From positions 40,272 to 104,271 of IMG/VR virus record IMGVR_UViG_3300044825_000904: a stretch of 64,000 bases of DNA; one strand, given 5' to 3'. The stretch comes from a virus. Below the pieces are notes generated by a model. It saw only the letters and a list, made by a program, of their open reading frames with translations. It ran no database searches and had not been told where the DNA came from. Shown here in pieces: positions 1 through 9,360 of this stretch. Both the position numbers and the translations under genes were made by a program. The first letter of the stretch is position 1. Each line of letters begins with the position of its first letter.

Positions 1-772
1 TTTCCAGACCATTTATAATTGAATTCCAAAGAGCTCCTCCCCAATTACCTTGCTCTGCTTTTTTCTTATAGTTTGCTACAGCTTTCTTTTTTAATTCAAG
101 ATTTGCTACATCAACCTCACTTGCTTGATTATTAAGTGCCTGAGATCTTTGGTTTAATTCCTCTTGTCTTTTTTGTAAGTCTTTTTGAAGTGTAATTAAT
201 TGGGGATCAGACGGATTAAGTTCAGCTAATTGCTGAAAAGAATTTAAGTCATCTTGAAACGATTTCGAGTCAGCATTAAATGCCTTGATATCAGATGCCA
301 CAAGTTTTGATTTCTCAATGACGCCTTTACTTAAAGCATTAACATCTTGTTTATTTTCTAACCAAGATTTATCTTTTAAATTATATGGTTTTGGTTTTTC
401 TGGTGCACGAAGAAGCTCGCCCTCGGTTGAAGGTAGTTCTTGTTTAGTAGGCTCTTGTGCTAAAAGTTTACTTCCTGATTGACCAAATGATGCCGATGGT
501 CCAGTTACTATCTGACCTTTGGAAACCGAAGAAGGCTTCGTAGTTTCCGAAGGAGTAGCTGAAACCATACCTTGAGTCTGGTCTTTTTTTTTTGACCAAA
601 ACTGGCCTACAAATTCTTGTTCAGATTTTGTATAAAGATTCTGCTCCTTTAAGGTATTATACAATCTCTTCTGTCCATCAGGACTACCGAACTGATTAAC
701 AAACTCATCATAAGATTTGGTATATAATTTGTCCTTACTTAATTGATCGTATAATCTTTTACCGTTATCCAT
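1..772 (-). CDS. Large virion-associated protein, N-terminal part (cut by left edge)
   Basis: Reading from ATG at 772, the frame stays open to the window edge, so only about 257 N-terminal residues are visible. The first 50 residues hold two tandem copies of a short unit containing LYTKS..EF..QF (DKLYTKSYDEFVNQFG, then QNLYTKSEQEFVGQFW). A low-complexity Ser/Thr/Pro/Lys linker follows, then a Gln/Lys/Leu-rich, probably coiled-coil segment. It is the last gene seen in the crAss-like structural operon, 12 bp after its neighbour. In crAss-like phages this place is occupied by very large internal virion or cargo proteins, including the virion RNA polymerase; that is inference from position. No catalytic motif is visible in this part. 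Confidence 0.7.
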   Translation of the reverse strand, partial: MDNGKRLYDQLSKDKLYTKSYDEFVNQFGSPDGQKRLYNTLKEQNLYTKSEQEFVGQFWSKKKDQTQGMVSATPSETTKPSSVSKGQIVTGPSASFGQSGSKLLAQEPTKQELPSTEGELLRAPEKPKPYNLKDKSWLENKQDVNALSKGVIEKSKLVASDIKAFNADSKSFQDDLNSFQQLAELNPSDPQLITLQKDLQKRQEELNQRSQALNNQASEVDVANLELKKKAVANYKKKAEQGNWGGALWNSIINGLE

Positions 773-784
773 AAATTCTTGTTA

Positions 785-2236
785 TTATTTATCGTCCAAT
801 AGACCTGGTTTTTTATTCGTACCCTTGTAATCAAATAAGGTTCTGTTAGGATTATTGCCAGCTTGAACCCAATCTCTTTTTGCTGTTTCGGACGTACCAT
901 ATTCCTCGCCCATTCTATTGTCCTTTGTTAATCTTTGGTATATAGCATCTGGGTCTATTCGTATTCTATCATATGTTCCACCCACATTAGATCCCTTTAC
1001 TTTATTTCCGTTTTCGTCTTTTTTAAATATATTAAATCCAATTACATCATTACCACGTTTTAATGGTTCGACTATAACTGAACCTGTTGGGTACAATCCA
1101 GCTATTTCAGATAATACTTGTGGGTTTGTTGGGTCTTTTCTAAATGTTTCGGACATACCTACAGCGTGTCCATATAAATCTCTTCTTTTTGTTACAGCTT
1201 CAGGAGTTTTTTCAGCTTTATCCGGTTTAGGAGGTGCCCACCCAGCAGTCTCACTTTCCTTCTGCCCAACACCTACTTCAATTTGGTCTCTAACATAAGA
1301 CTGTGCTGCTTTCTTTTGAGTATCAGTAAGCACTGGAGTAAGAACCCCATTTACTCTTTCTGCAGAAATAATATTCTCAGCAAGCACTCCATTTGCTATT
1401 AATTGTTTTTTCTCAGCTTCTGTTTCCGCAAATTGGTATCCTCCTGCATAATCCATTAAAACACTAGCGGCTTTAAATGGCGTTACTGTTAATGCATTAA
1501 CTTGAAGTTCAAGTGCATTTTTATATGAAGAATTTTGTCGAGCATTTTCAATAAGTTCAATTCTACCTCCTCCGAGATTTTTAGCAATACCATAATCAGA
1601 TACACGCTTTAAGAATTCGGTAACACCATTATTCAAGTCAACTTTTTCATCAATAATATTATATTGATTAATCATTGACACTGGACTATATACATTAGTT
1701 GGTGCATCAACAAGACCTGTTTTAGGATTTACTTTAGCTCCATAAACACGTAATGTGTCTGGATTAACATAAAGTTTTCCGTCTTTAATATCAAGTTGTT
1801 GACCATATTTTTCTGAACGATATCTACCAAATCCAGACATTTTTCCGCTTGCATTCATTTTTTGAATGCCTTCCATAATCCCTGCATTATTTTTAAGGGC
1901 TTTTGATACATTACCCCAATCAGTCATAAGCGTATTTTTCTTCAGCTTATAATCTGCCATAGTAATGGCACCTTTCTTCAATAAATCGTATTGAGTTTTT
2001 AGTGCATTACGAGCTTCATCTACACCTTTATACAAATATTCATTTGTTGTTTGGTCTGTAGTACTTTCGTATTCACCAATTTTTTGAAAAGTTTCAGAAA
2101 AATCATTTTCAATTTTTTCTTTTTCTGCTTTTCTATCTTCATTTATCTTGTTATACTGATCAAATAACTGCGTACCAATCTTACCCCAATCTGTTGGAGG
2201 AACTTGATTGCCTACATATCCTGCGTATTCTGCCAT
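785..2236 (-). CDS. Putative internal virion (cargo) protein
   Basis: 483 aa, soluble, no signal peptide. The first 110 residues are Lys/Glu-rich and helical (coiled-coil-like); the rest is mixed alpha/beta without a motif I recognise. It lies between a Gln/Ala-rich virion protein and a large partial protein, 10 bp after the former, in an operon that runs from terminase through capsid and neck to tail. Genes in this position in crAss-like and T7-like phages usually encode proteins packed inside the capsid and ejected with the DNA. Function is assigned from context only. Confidence 0.55.
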   Translation of the reverse strand: MAEYAGYVGNQVPPTDWGKIGTQLFDQYNKINEDRKAEKEKIENDFSETFQKIGEYESTTDQTTNEYLYKGVDEARNALKTQYDLLKKGAITMADYKLKKNTLMTDWGNVSKALKNNAGIMEGIQKMNASGKMSGFGRYRSEKYGQQLDIKDGKLYVNPDTLRVYGAKVNPKTGLVDAPTNVYSPVSMINQYNIIDEKVDLNNGVTEFLKRVSDYGIAKNLGGGRIELIENARQNSSYKNALELQVNALTVTPFKAASVLMDYAGGYQFAETEAEKKQLIANGVLAENIISAERVNGVLTPVLTDTQKKAAQSYVRDQIEVGVGQKESETAGWAPPKPDKAEKTPEAVTKRRDLYGHAVGMSETFRKDPTNPQVLSEIAGLYPTGSVIVEPLKRGNDVIGFNIFKKDENGNKVKGSNVGGTYDRIRIDPDAIYQRLTKDNRMGEEYGTSETAKRDWVQAGNNPNRTLFDYKGTNKKPGLLDDK

Positions 2237-2246
2237 GTTTGATTAA

Positions 2247-3158
2247 TTAAAAAGTAGAATTAGCATACCACTCATTGTTAATTGGATTCCATGCATACTG
2301 CTGGTCAAATGCACTTTGTGGTGCACGAAGTCCCGATAATTTAAAAGCATCATATTGTCCTTGAGCAGCTCTTAACCCTTGTAAATTTTGGTTATAATTA
2401 AAATTAGACTTCATTGCACTTTGAGCAGGAGTCATAATTCCTTGCGGCATCATTTTATTTAACTGTGGAGCTAATGCTTGTTGTGCATTAGTGCCAATTT
2501 GTTGAGTCTGCTGATTAGTTAATTGACTTTGATACGGCTTTAAATTAACTCCTGTTGTATCTTGTCCCCATAAAGGTTGGTCTTTCATATATTGACCAGC
2601 AAGATTGCCAGCTGTCTGAGCAATTCCTTGAATCCCCATGTTGATTTGGCTTTGTCCATAAGCAGCCGCAGCTTGAGCTCCTTCTAACCGTTGCTGTTCT
2701 AATCCTGATTTTCTAGCTAAATTTCTTTGTTCTACCCCTTGAGCATTTTGTGCTTGAGCTAAGTCACGTGCATATTGAGCTTGTTGAGCTTGTGCTGCTA
2801 ACTGTAAATCTTCTGCTTGACCTTGTTGGTTTAGTGCAGTAAGACCACCTAATACTCCAGCTGCACCAATATCCCTTAACCCTTGTAGCTGTTGTGCTTG
2901 TCTGGCTTGAACATTTTGTTGAGCCATTTCTAATCCAAGAGTAGGAACTTGCAAACTTTTAAATTTGTCAGCCTCTTGCATTTGGGCTAAAGATTGAGCT
3001 GCTTTGCTTGCTGCATCTTCTGCTTCTCCTTTAGCATTTGATCCTTGAATAATATTTAATGCAGAACCACCAGCAGCTACGGCTCCTGTGACACCAGCTG
3101 CTATTATAGGTGCTGTTAATGCTGTTCCAGCTATTAATGATGCTGTTATTGCTGCCAT
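2247..3158 (-). CDS. Gln/Ala-rich internal virion protein with hydrophobic N-terminus
   Basis: 303 aa. Residues 4-32 are a hydrophobic Ala/Gly-rich stretch able to span or enter a membrane. Residues 40-190 are extremely rich in Gln and Ala with repeated AQ..Q patterns, indicating long helices or coiled coil. A membrane-active N-terminus plus an Ala/Gln helical body is the profile of T7 gp14-like ejection proteins. It sits 2 bp downstream of the GNAT-like gene and 10 bp upstream of another virion protein. Homology to a named family cannot be shown by eye; the ejection role is inferred. Confidence 0.55.
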   Translation of the reverse strand: MAAITASLIAGTALTAPIIAAGVTGAVAAGGSALNIIQGSNAKGEAEDAASKAAQSLAQMQEADKFKSLQVPTLGLEMAQQNVQARQAQQLQGLRDIGAAGVLGGLTALNQQGQAEDLQLAAQAQQAQYARDLAQAQNAQGVEQRNLARKSGLEQQRLEGAQAAAAYGQSQINMGIQGIAQTAGNLAGQYMKDQPLWGQDTTGVNLKPYQSQLTNQQTQQIGTNAQQALAPQLNKMMPQGIMTPAQSAMKSNFNYNQNLQGLRAAQGQYDAFKLSGLRAPQSAFDQQYAWNPINNEWYANSTF

Positions 3159-3159
3159 G

Positions 3160-3567
3160 TTATAATAATTTAATCATTTCTGTACAATTGGTATTTGATT
3201 TTGTAAATCCACATTTTTCGTATTTACTAACCAAACTCTTATTAATAAGACAAGTCCAAACAGCTTTATGCCCTGCATCCTTACAAGCCTGAGATATTGT
3301 TTCAATTAATAACTCAATAGCCTCGTGTCTATCCTTATCCTTATATTTAAAATTAGATACTATAAACTCACAAAATGCGATCCCTGAATTAGTGAAATAT
3401 GCAAAACCTGCACAAACATCCACATCTCCTTTTGAAATCATAAAACCACCTAATCCATTGTTGGGTAGCATTTCTTTTGGAGGGGCTTGCCATCTCCAAT
3501 CTTTCCACCATTTTACCAATGTATTATCGTAGTCACTTTCGTTTAGTAACCTAATATTAAATTTCAT
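3160..3567 (-). CDS. GNAT-like acetyltransferase domain protein
   Basis: 135 aa. The pattern fits a small GNAT fold: N-terminal strand MKFNIRLLNESDY, central strands (GDVDVCAGFAYFTNSGIAFCEFIVSN), a helix (HEAIELLIETISQACKDAG), then KAVWTCLI and a C-terminal SLVSKYEKCGFTKS resembling the usual YEKxGF end. The classical acetyl-CoA loop R/QxxGxG/A is not clear, so activity is uncertain. It lies inside a virion operon, between tail and internal virion genes, which suggests modification of a virion or host protein, or a domain reused structurally. A TATATTTG -7-like box lies at 3572-3579, but I see no -33 element at proper spacing. Confidence 0.55.
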   Translation of the reverse strand: MKFNIRLLNESDYDNTLVKWWKDWRWQAPPKEMLPNNGLGGFMISKGDVDVCAGFAYFTNSGIAFCEFIVSNFKYKDKDRHEAIELLIETISQACKDAGHKAVWTCLINKSLVSKYEKCGFTKSNTNCTEMIKLL

Positions 3568-3588
3568 TCTACAAATATAATTAAATTA

Positions 3589-4317
3589 TCAAGGATAACT
3601 CTTGAATACGTCAGAAGTTACCATATACATTTCTGTGTAATCTGTATCGTTATTTGTAAACTCTACGCTCAAGTAAGTTCCCCTTGTTGGGCTAGACTCA
3701 GCTACCGGGCTCTTCTCGTAAAGAATAAAGCTACCATTTGTTGGTGCGGTCCCAGTCACACTCACGGTTACTGTAGTCGCAGTGTGTGCAGTGATTGTTC
3801 CAATTAACGTAAGTACGCCTGCGTTAACCCAATAAAGAACGTCTCCTGTGCTAATTATATCACCAATATTAAACGCAAACGTAAGTACACCTGCCGCATA
3901 CGTAGTCACATTACCTATGCCCTGTACAGATGTCATAGACACATCGCTATGTGTGGCTTCGTTACGTCTGATATAAGCGTACCAAGTACCTTCTTTTAAC
4001 GCATACCAATCTGCATCGATATACCCTTCTCCTTGGTCAGCTAAGATAGCTGTTTCCCAAGCAGTCGTTGAGTTGGTGGCTATTGTTTTAAATGACTTTG
4101 TTTGAGACGGCTCGTTATTAAATATGGTTGTTATTTTAGACGGGTACAATGTCCCATAGTAACTATTTCTAGTCGTATTGGAGTTATGCTTGTATAAATT
4201 ACCGTTCTTAAATGTGTACAAATAATTATTCATAGACACCATCCACTCTGGTAAATATGAGTGGTATGATGTCCATCCTGATAATCTCGGAGAATATGTT
4301 ATTGTATAGTTAGCCAT
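3589..4317 (-). CDS. Tail/muzzle accessory protein with GWTSYHSYLPE domain
   Basis: 242 aa, beta-rich. The N-terminal 70 residues (GWTSYHSYLPE, then YTFKNGNLYKHN, then YG....ITTIFNNEPS..KSF) match, from memory, a domain that in many Bacteroidota and crAss-like phages forms the C-terminal part of the large muzzle/tail-hub protein. Here it stands alone just downstream of the 1372-aa hub protein. The rest (Thr/Val/Gly-rich strands, about residues 130-200) looks like a beta-sandwich. It has its own promoter-like sequence at 4325-4354. I infer a structural role at the tail tip. Confidence 0.55.
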   Translation of the reverse strand: MANYTITYSPRLSGWTSYHSYLPEWMVSMNNYLYTFKNGNLYKHNSNTTRNSYYGTLYPSKITTIFNNEPSQTKSFKTIATNSTTAWETAILADQGEGYIDADWYALKEGTWYAYIRRNEATHSDVSMTSVQGIGNVTTYAAGVLTFAFNIGDIISTGDVLYWVNAGVLTLIGTITAHTATTVTVSVTGTAPTNGSFILYEKSPVAESSPTRGTYLSVEFTNNDTDYTEMYMVTSDVFKSYP

Positions 4318-4324
4318 ATGCTTA

Positions 4325-4354
4325 CAAATTTACTTATTTTAATATTACGGACAA
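4325..4354 (-). promoter_or_regulatory. Bacteroidota-type promoter, minus strand
   Basis: On the minus strand the sequence reads TTG (4354-4352), 19 nt, then TAAATTTG (4332-4325), matching the TTTG/TTG - 17-23 - TAnnTTTG consensus. The -7 box ends 8 nt before the ATG at 4317, so the leader would be very short. The -33 element overlaps the 3' end of the hub gene. Confidence 0.5.
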
Positions 4355-7300
4355 CTATAGAACGATGTTATTTGAATTGAACCATTATATCCAGGAGGAA
4401 CAGTAGTTTGTGTTAATGTGGCTCCTGTATAAGTATAGAACTTCTCTGTTGGATATGGCAATACATATCTTCTACCAACTGATCCAGGAACAATCGTAGT
4501 GTATGCATATCCTGTACCAGGAGAGCATTCTGATAACTCATAGTAAGTAGTTAATGTCTCACAACCCGTTTCTCCTGTAGGAGTAATTGCTAATAATGTC
4601 CCACCAGGGTTGTATTCTATTTCACCTGTAATAACATACGTACTACCCCCTGATGTAACTCTGTCATCTATGTTAAATATGCCGGTAGCATAACTTTGAG
4701 AGTTAGCAGTAGAGCTATCAAAGCAGTTAAACAATTGATACCAATAAGCAGCAGGAGTAGGACATCCTTGAAGTCCTGTAGGCTCAACATCTATTAAAAC
4801 TCCTGCAGGCTCTTCATGTAAAACCTCAATGATATTAAATGTAGAATCACCAAAAGTGACACGATCATTAAGTTCATAAGTACCTGCCGCATACTGAATT
4901 GTATATGGAGTACTAAATACATCACAGTTTAATAATTTATACCAATCGTATAATACCTCTTGACTGATATTTAATACTACATCATCAGCACAACTATTTA
5001 TTGTTATGTCTAAATCTCTAGCAGTTGTGGTATTTTCTGTAACTGTAACTGTAATCAATTGATTATTAGAACCAAATCTATCACTTAATGTAACCCAAGT
5101 GTTAGTCGGAACAGTTATCTCCCAATCAGAATTAGACTCAATGTAAAATGTTTTGCTCTGAGCCAAACCATCAAATGATAAAGATGTAGGTGTTACCGAT
5201 AATGAGCAAGTTTTAATTTGTCTATCATTATCTAACGCTAAAACATAATGCTCAAAGTATGGATCAAACATTCCTAGTTTTACTGTATTAGTATCTAAGT
5301 TTGCTTTAAACCAGTTCTTCATTCCTTGGGATGAGACCTCAAATAAACCATTAGGTTGTAATGCCATAACAGCACCACGTCTAGCGTCAGTAAAGAATAA
5401 ATCATTACCCCACTTAGTAAAACTTTCTGGGTTTAAACTAATACCATATTCTCCTTCGTAAGAAATTTGAGTACCCAATACCTCAGGAATAGATGCAACT
5501 ACGCCTCCACCTGTTGAATCACTCAATAAATTCTTACCATAAAGAACTTTAGATATCTTATTCTCTTGCAATACAACTAAATCTGTATCACGAGAGAATA
5601 GTTTTTGGATAGAACCAAAGAATCTATCTAAGTATTTAAAGTTTCCAAGTGATAAGTTAAACTCATTTAATCTATTAATTGCAGATGTCTGAGTATAAAT
5701 ACCGCTGTATGTAAGAGCTTGAACTAAAGTTTGCTGCTCATATCCCTCAATGGTAGAGTTTACACGTGGGCTAAACTGCATTGTTGCAGAATTCCACGCA
5801 TCCCTAATTCTAAAACTTTCAACACCATTACCAAAAGTAAATGCATTAAAATCAGAATTAAAGTCAAGTGTATTTAAATCTATTATCGCCGGAGCCCCCA
5901 ATGCAATATTCTGATTGTCAACATTTCCATAGTGATTGCCATCGATAATAGGATACGTTTGTGAAAGCTCATAGTATATATCTTGGTTAGTGTCAGTTGG
6001 AACAGTCTCAAATAAAGAAGGGAACTCAGATTGTTGTAACGAAAATTCCGTATCAATAGCTGGTTCTGCTCCTCCTTGATAAGAGTAGAAATACATATAC
6101 ACAGGGTAAGCTAAAGATGTCGAACTTATAGTTGATCCTTGCGATATACTTCCTGGTCTTCCCGAAGATAACTGTAAACCTCTTCTAAAACAAACATTTT
6201 TAGGACCAACATTTTCATCACTAGTTCCTAATGCAACCCATTTTTGGTATGCCCCATCCTCAACAAACCATTCTTCAATATTAACATAATCTCTTGTAGA
6301 GATAAATGTCTGGGTAATCCATTGGTCTGTCCCGTTTGTTTCTTTATACTTAAATGTTAATATAGCTCCCGCTTTAACAGGTCTATCTTCATCGTGAGCA
6401 GCAGTAGGGTCCCAATTATTTAATGTAAAGAATACTCCTGGTACAGGAGTATTATAATCTATGTAACCTCCGAATATATTTAAACATACTTCTGCTACAT
6501 TCCCTCTGCAATTAACAACCCAATAATCTTTAAATGTATATCCACTATTAGCCGCAAATCTAATAGAACAAGTTCCACCCGAATAGGTTAATACTTGGTC
6601 TGCAGCAGAGTTAATAGTAATTCCACTAGCAACTAAAACTTTATAATTACCATTTTGAGATGCGTAATATTTAAAAGTAGTTCCTGCAACATTATCAATT
6701 TCTACATAAAATCTAGTATCATTGTCTCCAGTGTATACATTAGATGCACCTGTAGTCATTGTATCTAAACCTGAACCGTAGAATATAGCATTCTCAGCAA
6801 CATTAAATCTATCAAAAACTAAAGTTGTAGCTGAACTAGGGTATCCTCCAACATTATAATCTTTATAATATGTTACAGGAGGTAACTCTGACGCTTCAAT
6901 TTTTAATTTAAAATATACACCTGCAGGCTGAACTGAATCAGCACTGTTTAAGAAGTTGGCATTTTTAGATTCAATATCTAATACTTTATATTGAACATTA
7001 GTATTAGTTGCAGCACTTTTTAAATACAAATAAGAACCAACCGATATTTTATCTTGGTCAGCTTGGTTAATTAAAAACCATTTAAACTGACCATCATTAA
7101 AATAAGTTAATGGGAATACATTATAATAGTCCTGCTTATCCTGCTTAATCATAAAGCGATAATGTGTAGCAAAAGATGGTGGCTGGTAAGTACCATCAAT
7201 TGTGATACGAATATTATTCGCATCAACAGCATTAACAGGAGGTATGTAAATTGTATTAGTATTATCTGTTGGTGTAATCACAGTAGTTGTTCTCCCGTAA

Positions 7301-8463
7301 TCATCCAAGTAGACAATACCAATCTCATAGTCTCTATTGCTTTTAAACGTAGGAGTAGGTGTTCCACTGACTACTGAATTAGATAATAGTGATACTGAGA
7401 AAGCTGGATTAATGGGTTCTTTGTTTTCCTTTAACAAATCAAAGAATTGAGTATAATTACCATATACCAATCTACTTCCAATTAACTCTTGAGACTTCGC
7501 CTTAATAGGCACGTTATCAAACAATCTATTTACTTGCTCAATTGGCAATAATGTAAATACTTTATTGTTTTTAAACTTATATTGATATTCCGAATCGTCG
7601 TCGTAATTATTTAGAGATTTAACTAAATTATCAATCACATAAGTATTAGTACTTAATGTATCTCTAAAAACCAACTGAATCTCTTTTACAGTTTTAGGCC
7701 CAGAGTTGAAAGTTATATCTGCTGTGTTAAAGTTGTTAACCATAGATACGTTCTCTGATACACCATAATCGTATGCATATTCTTTTGGAAAGAATGCTAC
7801 AGGTGAGAATGGAGATAGAGCACTATACTCGTTGTCTAAATATTTATATCTGTAAGAAAAGTATAAAAATTTATTCTCTAAGTTGTTAGCTTCACCCTGT
7901 GAATATAAATTAATTGTTGGTGCCGATAAAGGAGGAGCTAAGATAACATTGATGTCAGCCTCAGTAAATCCATTTACAGCATAATTCTTCGCACGATCAA
8001 TATTAATCCTGCGTGGAGGATTTAGATTGTCAGTCCAAAAAAGCAACCCGTTAATATAGTTGATACCTGTAACAAAAAACTCTTTATTAAAGCCAAGTTT
8101 TGAGGTTGTAGTAGGCGTTTTAGTTGCCTGAATAACAGGTGTTGTTAAATCTAATGTTTCATTGTATTCATAAATAGCATCCAAGTAATCAGATGCTACT
8201 AACCAATAGATACAATTGTTAGCCTCATAAGCAAGTGAACCAATACACATTGCATTGGTTAACTCGTAGTCCGTTCCCTTTAATACGTTACCTAAATAAT
8301 TTTGTGCTACCCCATTATGTGAGCCTTCTTCAGAAACAAATGTTCCATCAGAATCGCCCACAATAATATTGAGTGCATCTCTATATGCACCATCAGGTAA
8401 AAAGTGAGGGTCAAGATCTTTATTCATGACCCCCGAAAGGAAATTTCTTTGAAGTTCTATCAT
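4345..8463 (-). CDS. Muzzle/tail-hub protein with BACON domain and C-terminal GYNGSIQ domain
   Basis: 1372 aa, directly after the two ring-type proteins. The N-terminal 1080 residues (start MIELQRNFLSGVMNKDLDPH) have the beta-rich character of the large tail-hub/muzzle proteins of crAss-like phages. Residues about 1085-1168 form a BACON domain (LSVTPTSLSFDG..., SDWEITV...W.TLS, then a final strand pair). Two repeats of about 65 residues follow, each with WY.L.NC, (N/D)DRV...GST and PTG..GC. The last 66 residues are a separate domain starting YYELSEC and ending GYNGSIQITSFYSCP, shared with the small proteins at 22569-23003 and 61902-62345. BACON and these domains probably bind glycans or host surface. 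The GWTS..S..PE domain expected near the end of such proteins is instead in the next gene. Confidence 0.75.
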   Translation of the reverse strand: MIELQRNFLSGVMNKDLDPHFLPDGAYRDALNIIVGDSDGTFVSEEGSHNGVAQNYLGNVLKGTDYELTNAMCIGSLAYEANNCIYWLVASDYLDAIYEYNETLDLTTPVIQATKTPTTTSKLGFNKEFFVTGINYINGLLFWTDNLNPPRRINIDRAKNYAVNGFTEADINVILAPPLSAPTINLYSQGEANNLENKFLYFSYRYKYLDNEYSALSPFSPVAFFPKEYAYDYGVSENVSMVNNFNTADITFNSGPKTVKEIQLVFRDTLSTNTYVIDNLVKSLNNYDDDSEYQYKFKNNKVFTLLPIEQVNRLFDNVPIKAKSQELIGSRLVYGNYTQFFDLLKENKEPINPAFSVSLLSNSVVSGTPTPTFKSNRDYEIGIVYLDDYGRTTTVITPTDNTNTIYIPPVNAVDANNIRITIDGTYQPPSFATHYRFMIKQDKQDYYNVFPLTYFNDGQFKWFLINQADQDKISVGSYLYLKSAATNTNVQYKVLDIESKNANFLNSADSVQPAGVYFKLKIEASELPPVTYYKDYNVGGYPSSATTLVFDRFNVAENAIFYGSGLDTMTTGASNVYTGDNDTRFYVEIDNVAGTTFKYYASQNGNYKVLVASGITINSAADQVLTYSGGTCSIRFAANSGYTFKDYWVVNCRGNVAEVCLNIFGGYIDYNTPVPGVFFTLNNWDPTAAHDEDRPVKAGAILTFKYKETNGTDQWITQTFISTRDYVNIEEWFVEDGAYQKWVALGTSDENVGPKNVCFRRGLQLSSGRPGSISQGSTISSTSLAYPVYMYFYSYQGGAEPAIDTEFSLQQSEFPSLFETVPTDTNQDIYYELSQTYPIIDGNHYGNVDNQNIALGAPAIIDLNTLDFNSDFNAFTFGNGVESFRIRDAWNSATMQFSPRVNSTIEGYEQQTLVQALTYSGIYTQTSAINRLNEFNLSLGNFKYLDRFFGSIQKLFSRDTDLVVLQENKISKVLYGKNLLSDSTGGGVVASIPEVLGTQISYEGEYGISLNPESFTKWGNDLFFTDARRGAVMALQPNGLFEVSSQGMKNWFKANLDTNTVKLGMFDPYFEHYVLALDNDRQIKTCSLSVTPTSLSFDGLAQSKTFYIESNSDWEITVPTNTWVTLSDRFGSNNQLITVTVTENTTTARDLDITINSCADDVVLNISQEVLYDWYKLLNCDVFSTPYTIQYAAGTYELNDRVTFGDSTFNIIEVLHEEPAGVLIDVEPTGLQGCPTPAAYWYQLFNCFDSSTANSQSYATGIFNIDDRVTSGGSTYVITGEIEYNPGGTLLAITPTGETGCETLTTYYELSECSPGTGYAYTTIVPGSVGRRYVLPYPTEKFYTYTGATLTQTTVPPGYNGSIQITSFYSCP

Positions 8464-9360
8464 TTACTTAATCCACTTAGATTGGCCTCTCATGCTCATT
8501 AACAAGCGACCTGGGTGTAAATTACTTAATCTAATCTTTGCGTTTCTCCAATTAGAAACTTTTTCTTTGCGAGCTCGTGAAATAACATACTCAGGCTGGT
8601 TTGCCTTTGTGTTTAAGATAGCCCATTTAATGTATGAGTAAATATACTCTTCTGCTAACTTAGGAATAGTAATCTGAGCGTCGTCACCTGGATACAATCC
8701 GTCTGAAATATATTCTAATACAACAGAGCGATTAAACATACCTGAGCTAAAGTTAATAACTCCAGCTGCTTTGTCTACTCTAAATGTAGGGTTTACGTTT
8801 GCTACTTCAGTATTCAATCCATAAGCAGCACCGAATCCCCAAGTGAAATACCAAAGACCATCTACATACCAACCCCACTGATTATTGAATGGGCATAGCA
8901 TATAGTTCTCTCCATCAATACGAGACAAGTCTAGTTTAGATGTTCCTTGTAGGGCATTGCCTTGGTCATCAAATAAAATCTGATACTCATCATCCTGCAA
9001 AAATTCAATAGATGAATTAGCCTGAGGATTCTCAGTCATTGGGTATAAGTTTCCACCCCAAAATAAAGATACACGAACATAGTTCACGTAATCAGGAGGC
9101 AATATAAACTTAAGGTCATGTCCAACTTCTAACTGCAAAGCATTAATCTGACGATTACCATCGTAGTTTAATTCCTGTACAGCTCTTTTGGCGTGGAATA
9201 ATACCTTGTATCTGTTGATGTTATTCAACAAATCGCCATCATCTGTATACATTAAGATGAAGTTATTTACAACATCGCCTAATGTTACATTCTGATACGT
9301 GCCCCAATTGGCATCGGTAGGGGTGACCCCATCATTGGTATAATATTTCTCCTGATTCAT
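8464..9360 (-). CDS. Neck/ring (tail tubular-like) protein
   Basis: 298 aa, soluble, rich in aromatic residues; about residues 60-290 resemble the beta-rich then helical proteins that form neck rings in crAss-like phages and gp12-type tail tubes in podoviruses. The stop overlaps the neighbouring start region closely (1 bp before the hub gene; 1-bp overlap with the upstream ring gene). The C-terminal segment AEEYIYSYIKWAILNTKAN, then a basic region and SMRGQSKWIK, is typical of this class. The assignment rests on position between a short neck gene and the hub gene. Confidence 0.6.
   Translation of the reverse strand: MNQEKYYTNDGVTPTDANWGTYQNVTLGDVVNNFILMYTDDGDLLNNINRYKVLFHAKRAVQELNYDGNRQINALQLEVGHDLKFILPPDYVNYVRVSLFWGGNLYPMTENPQANSSIEFLQDDEYQILFDDQGNALQGTSKLDLSRIDGENYMLCPFNNQWGWYVDGLWYFTWGFGAAYGLNTEVANVNPTFRVDKAAGVINFSSGMFNRSVVLEYISDGLYPGDDAQITIPKLAEEYIYSYIKWAILNTKANQPEYVISRARKEKVSNWRNAKIRLSNLHPGRLLMSMRGQSKWIK

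Noticed and set aside
3572-3579. TATATTTG as a promoter for the GNAT-like gene
   Set aside because: No TTG/TTTG lies 17-23 nt upstream; probably chance in AT-rich DNA, so only mentioned in the gene entry.
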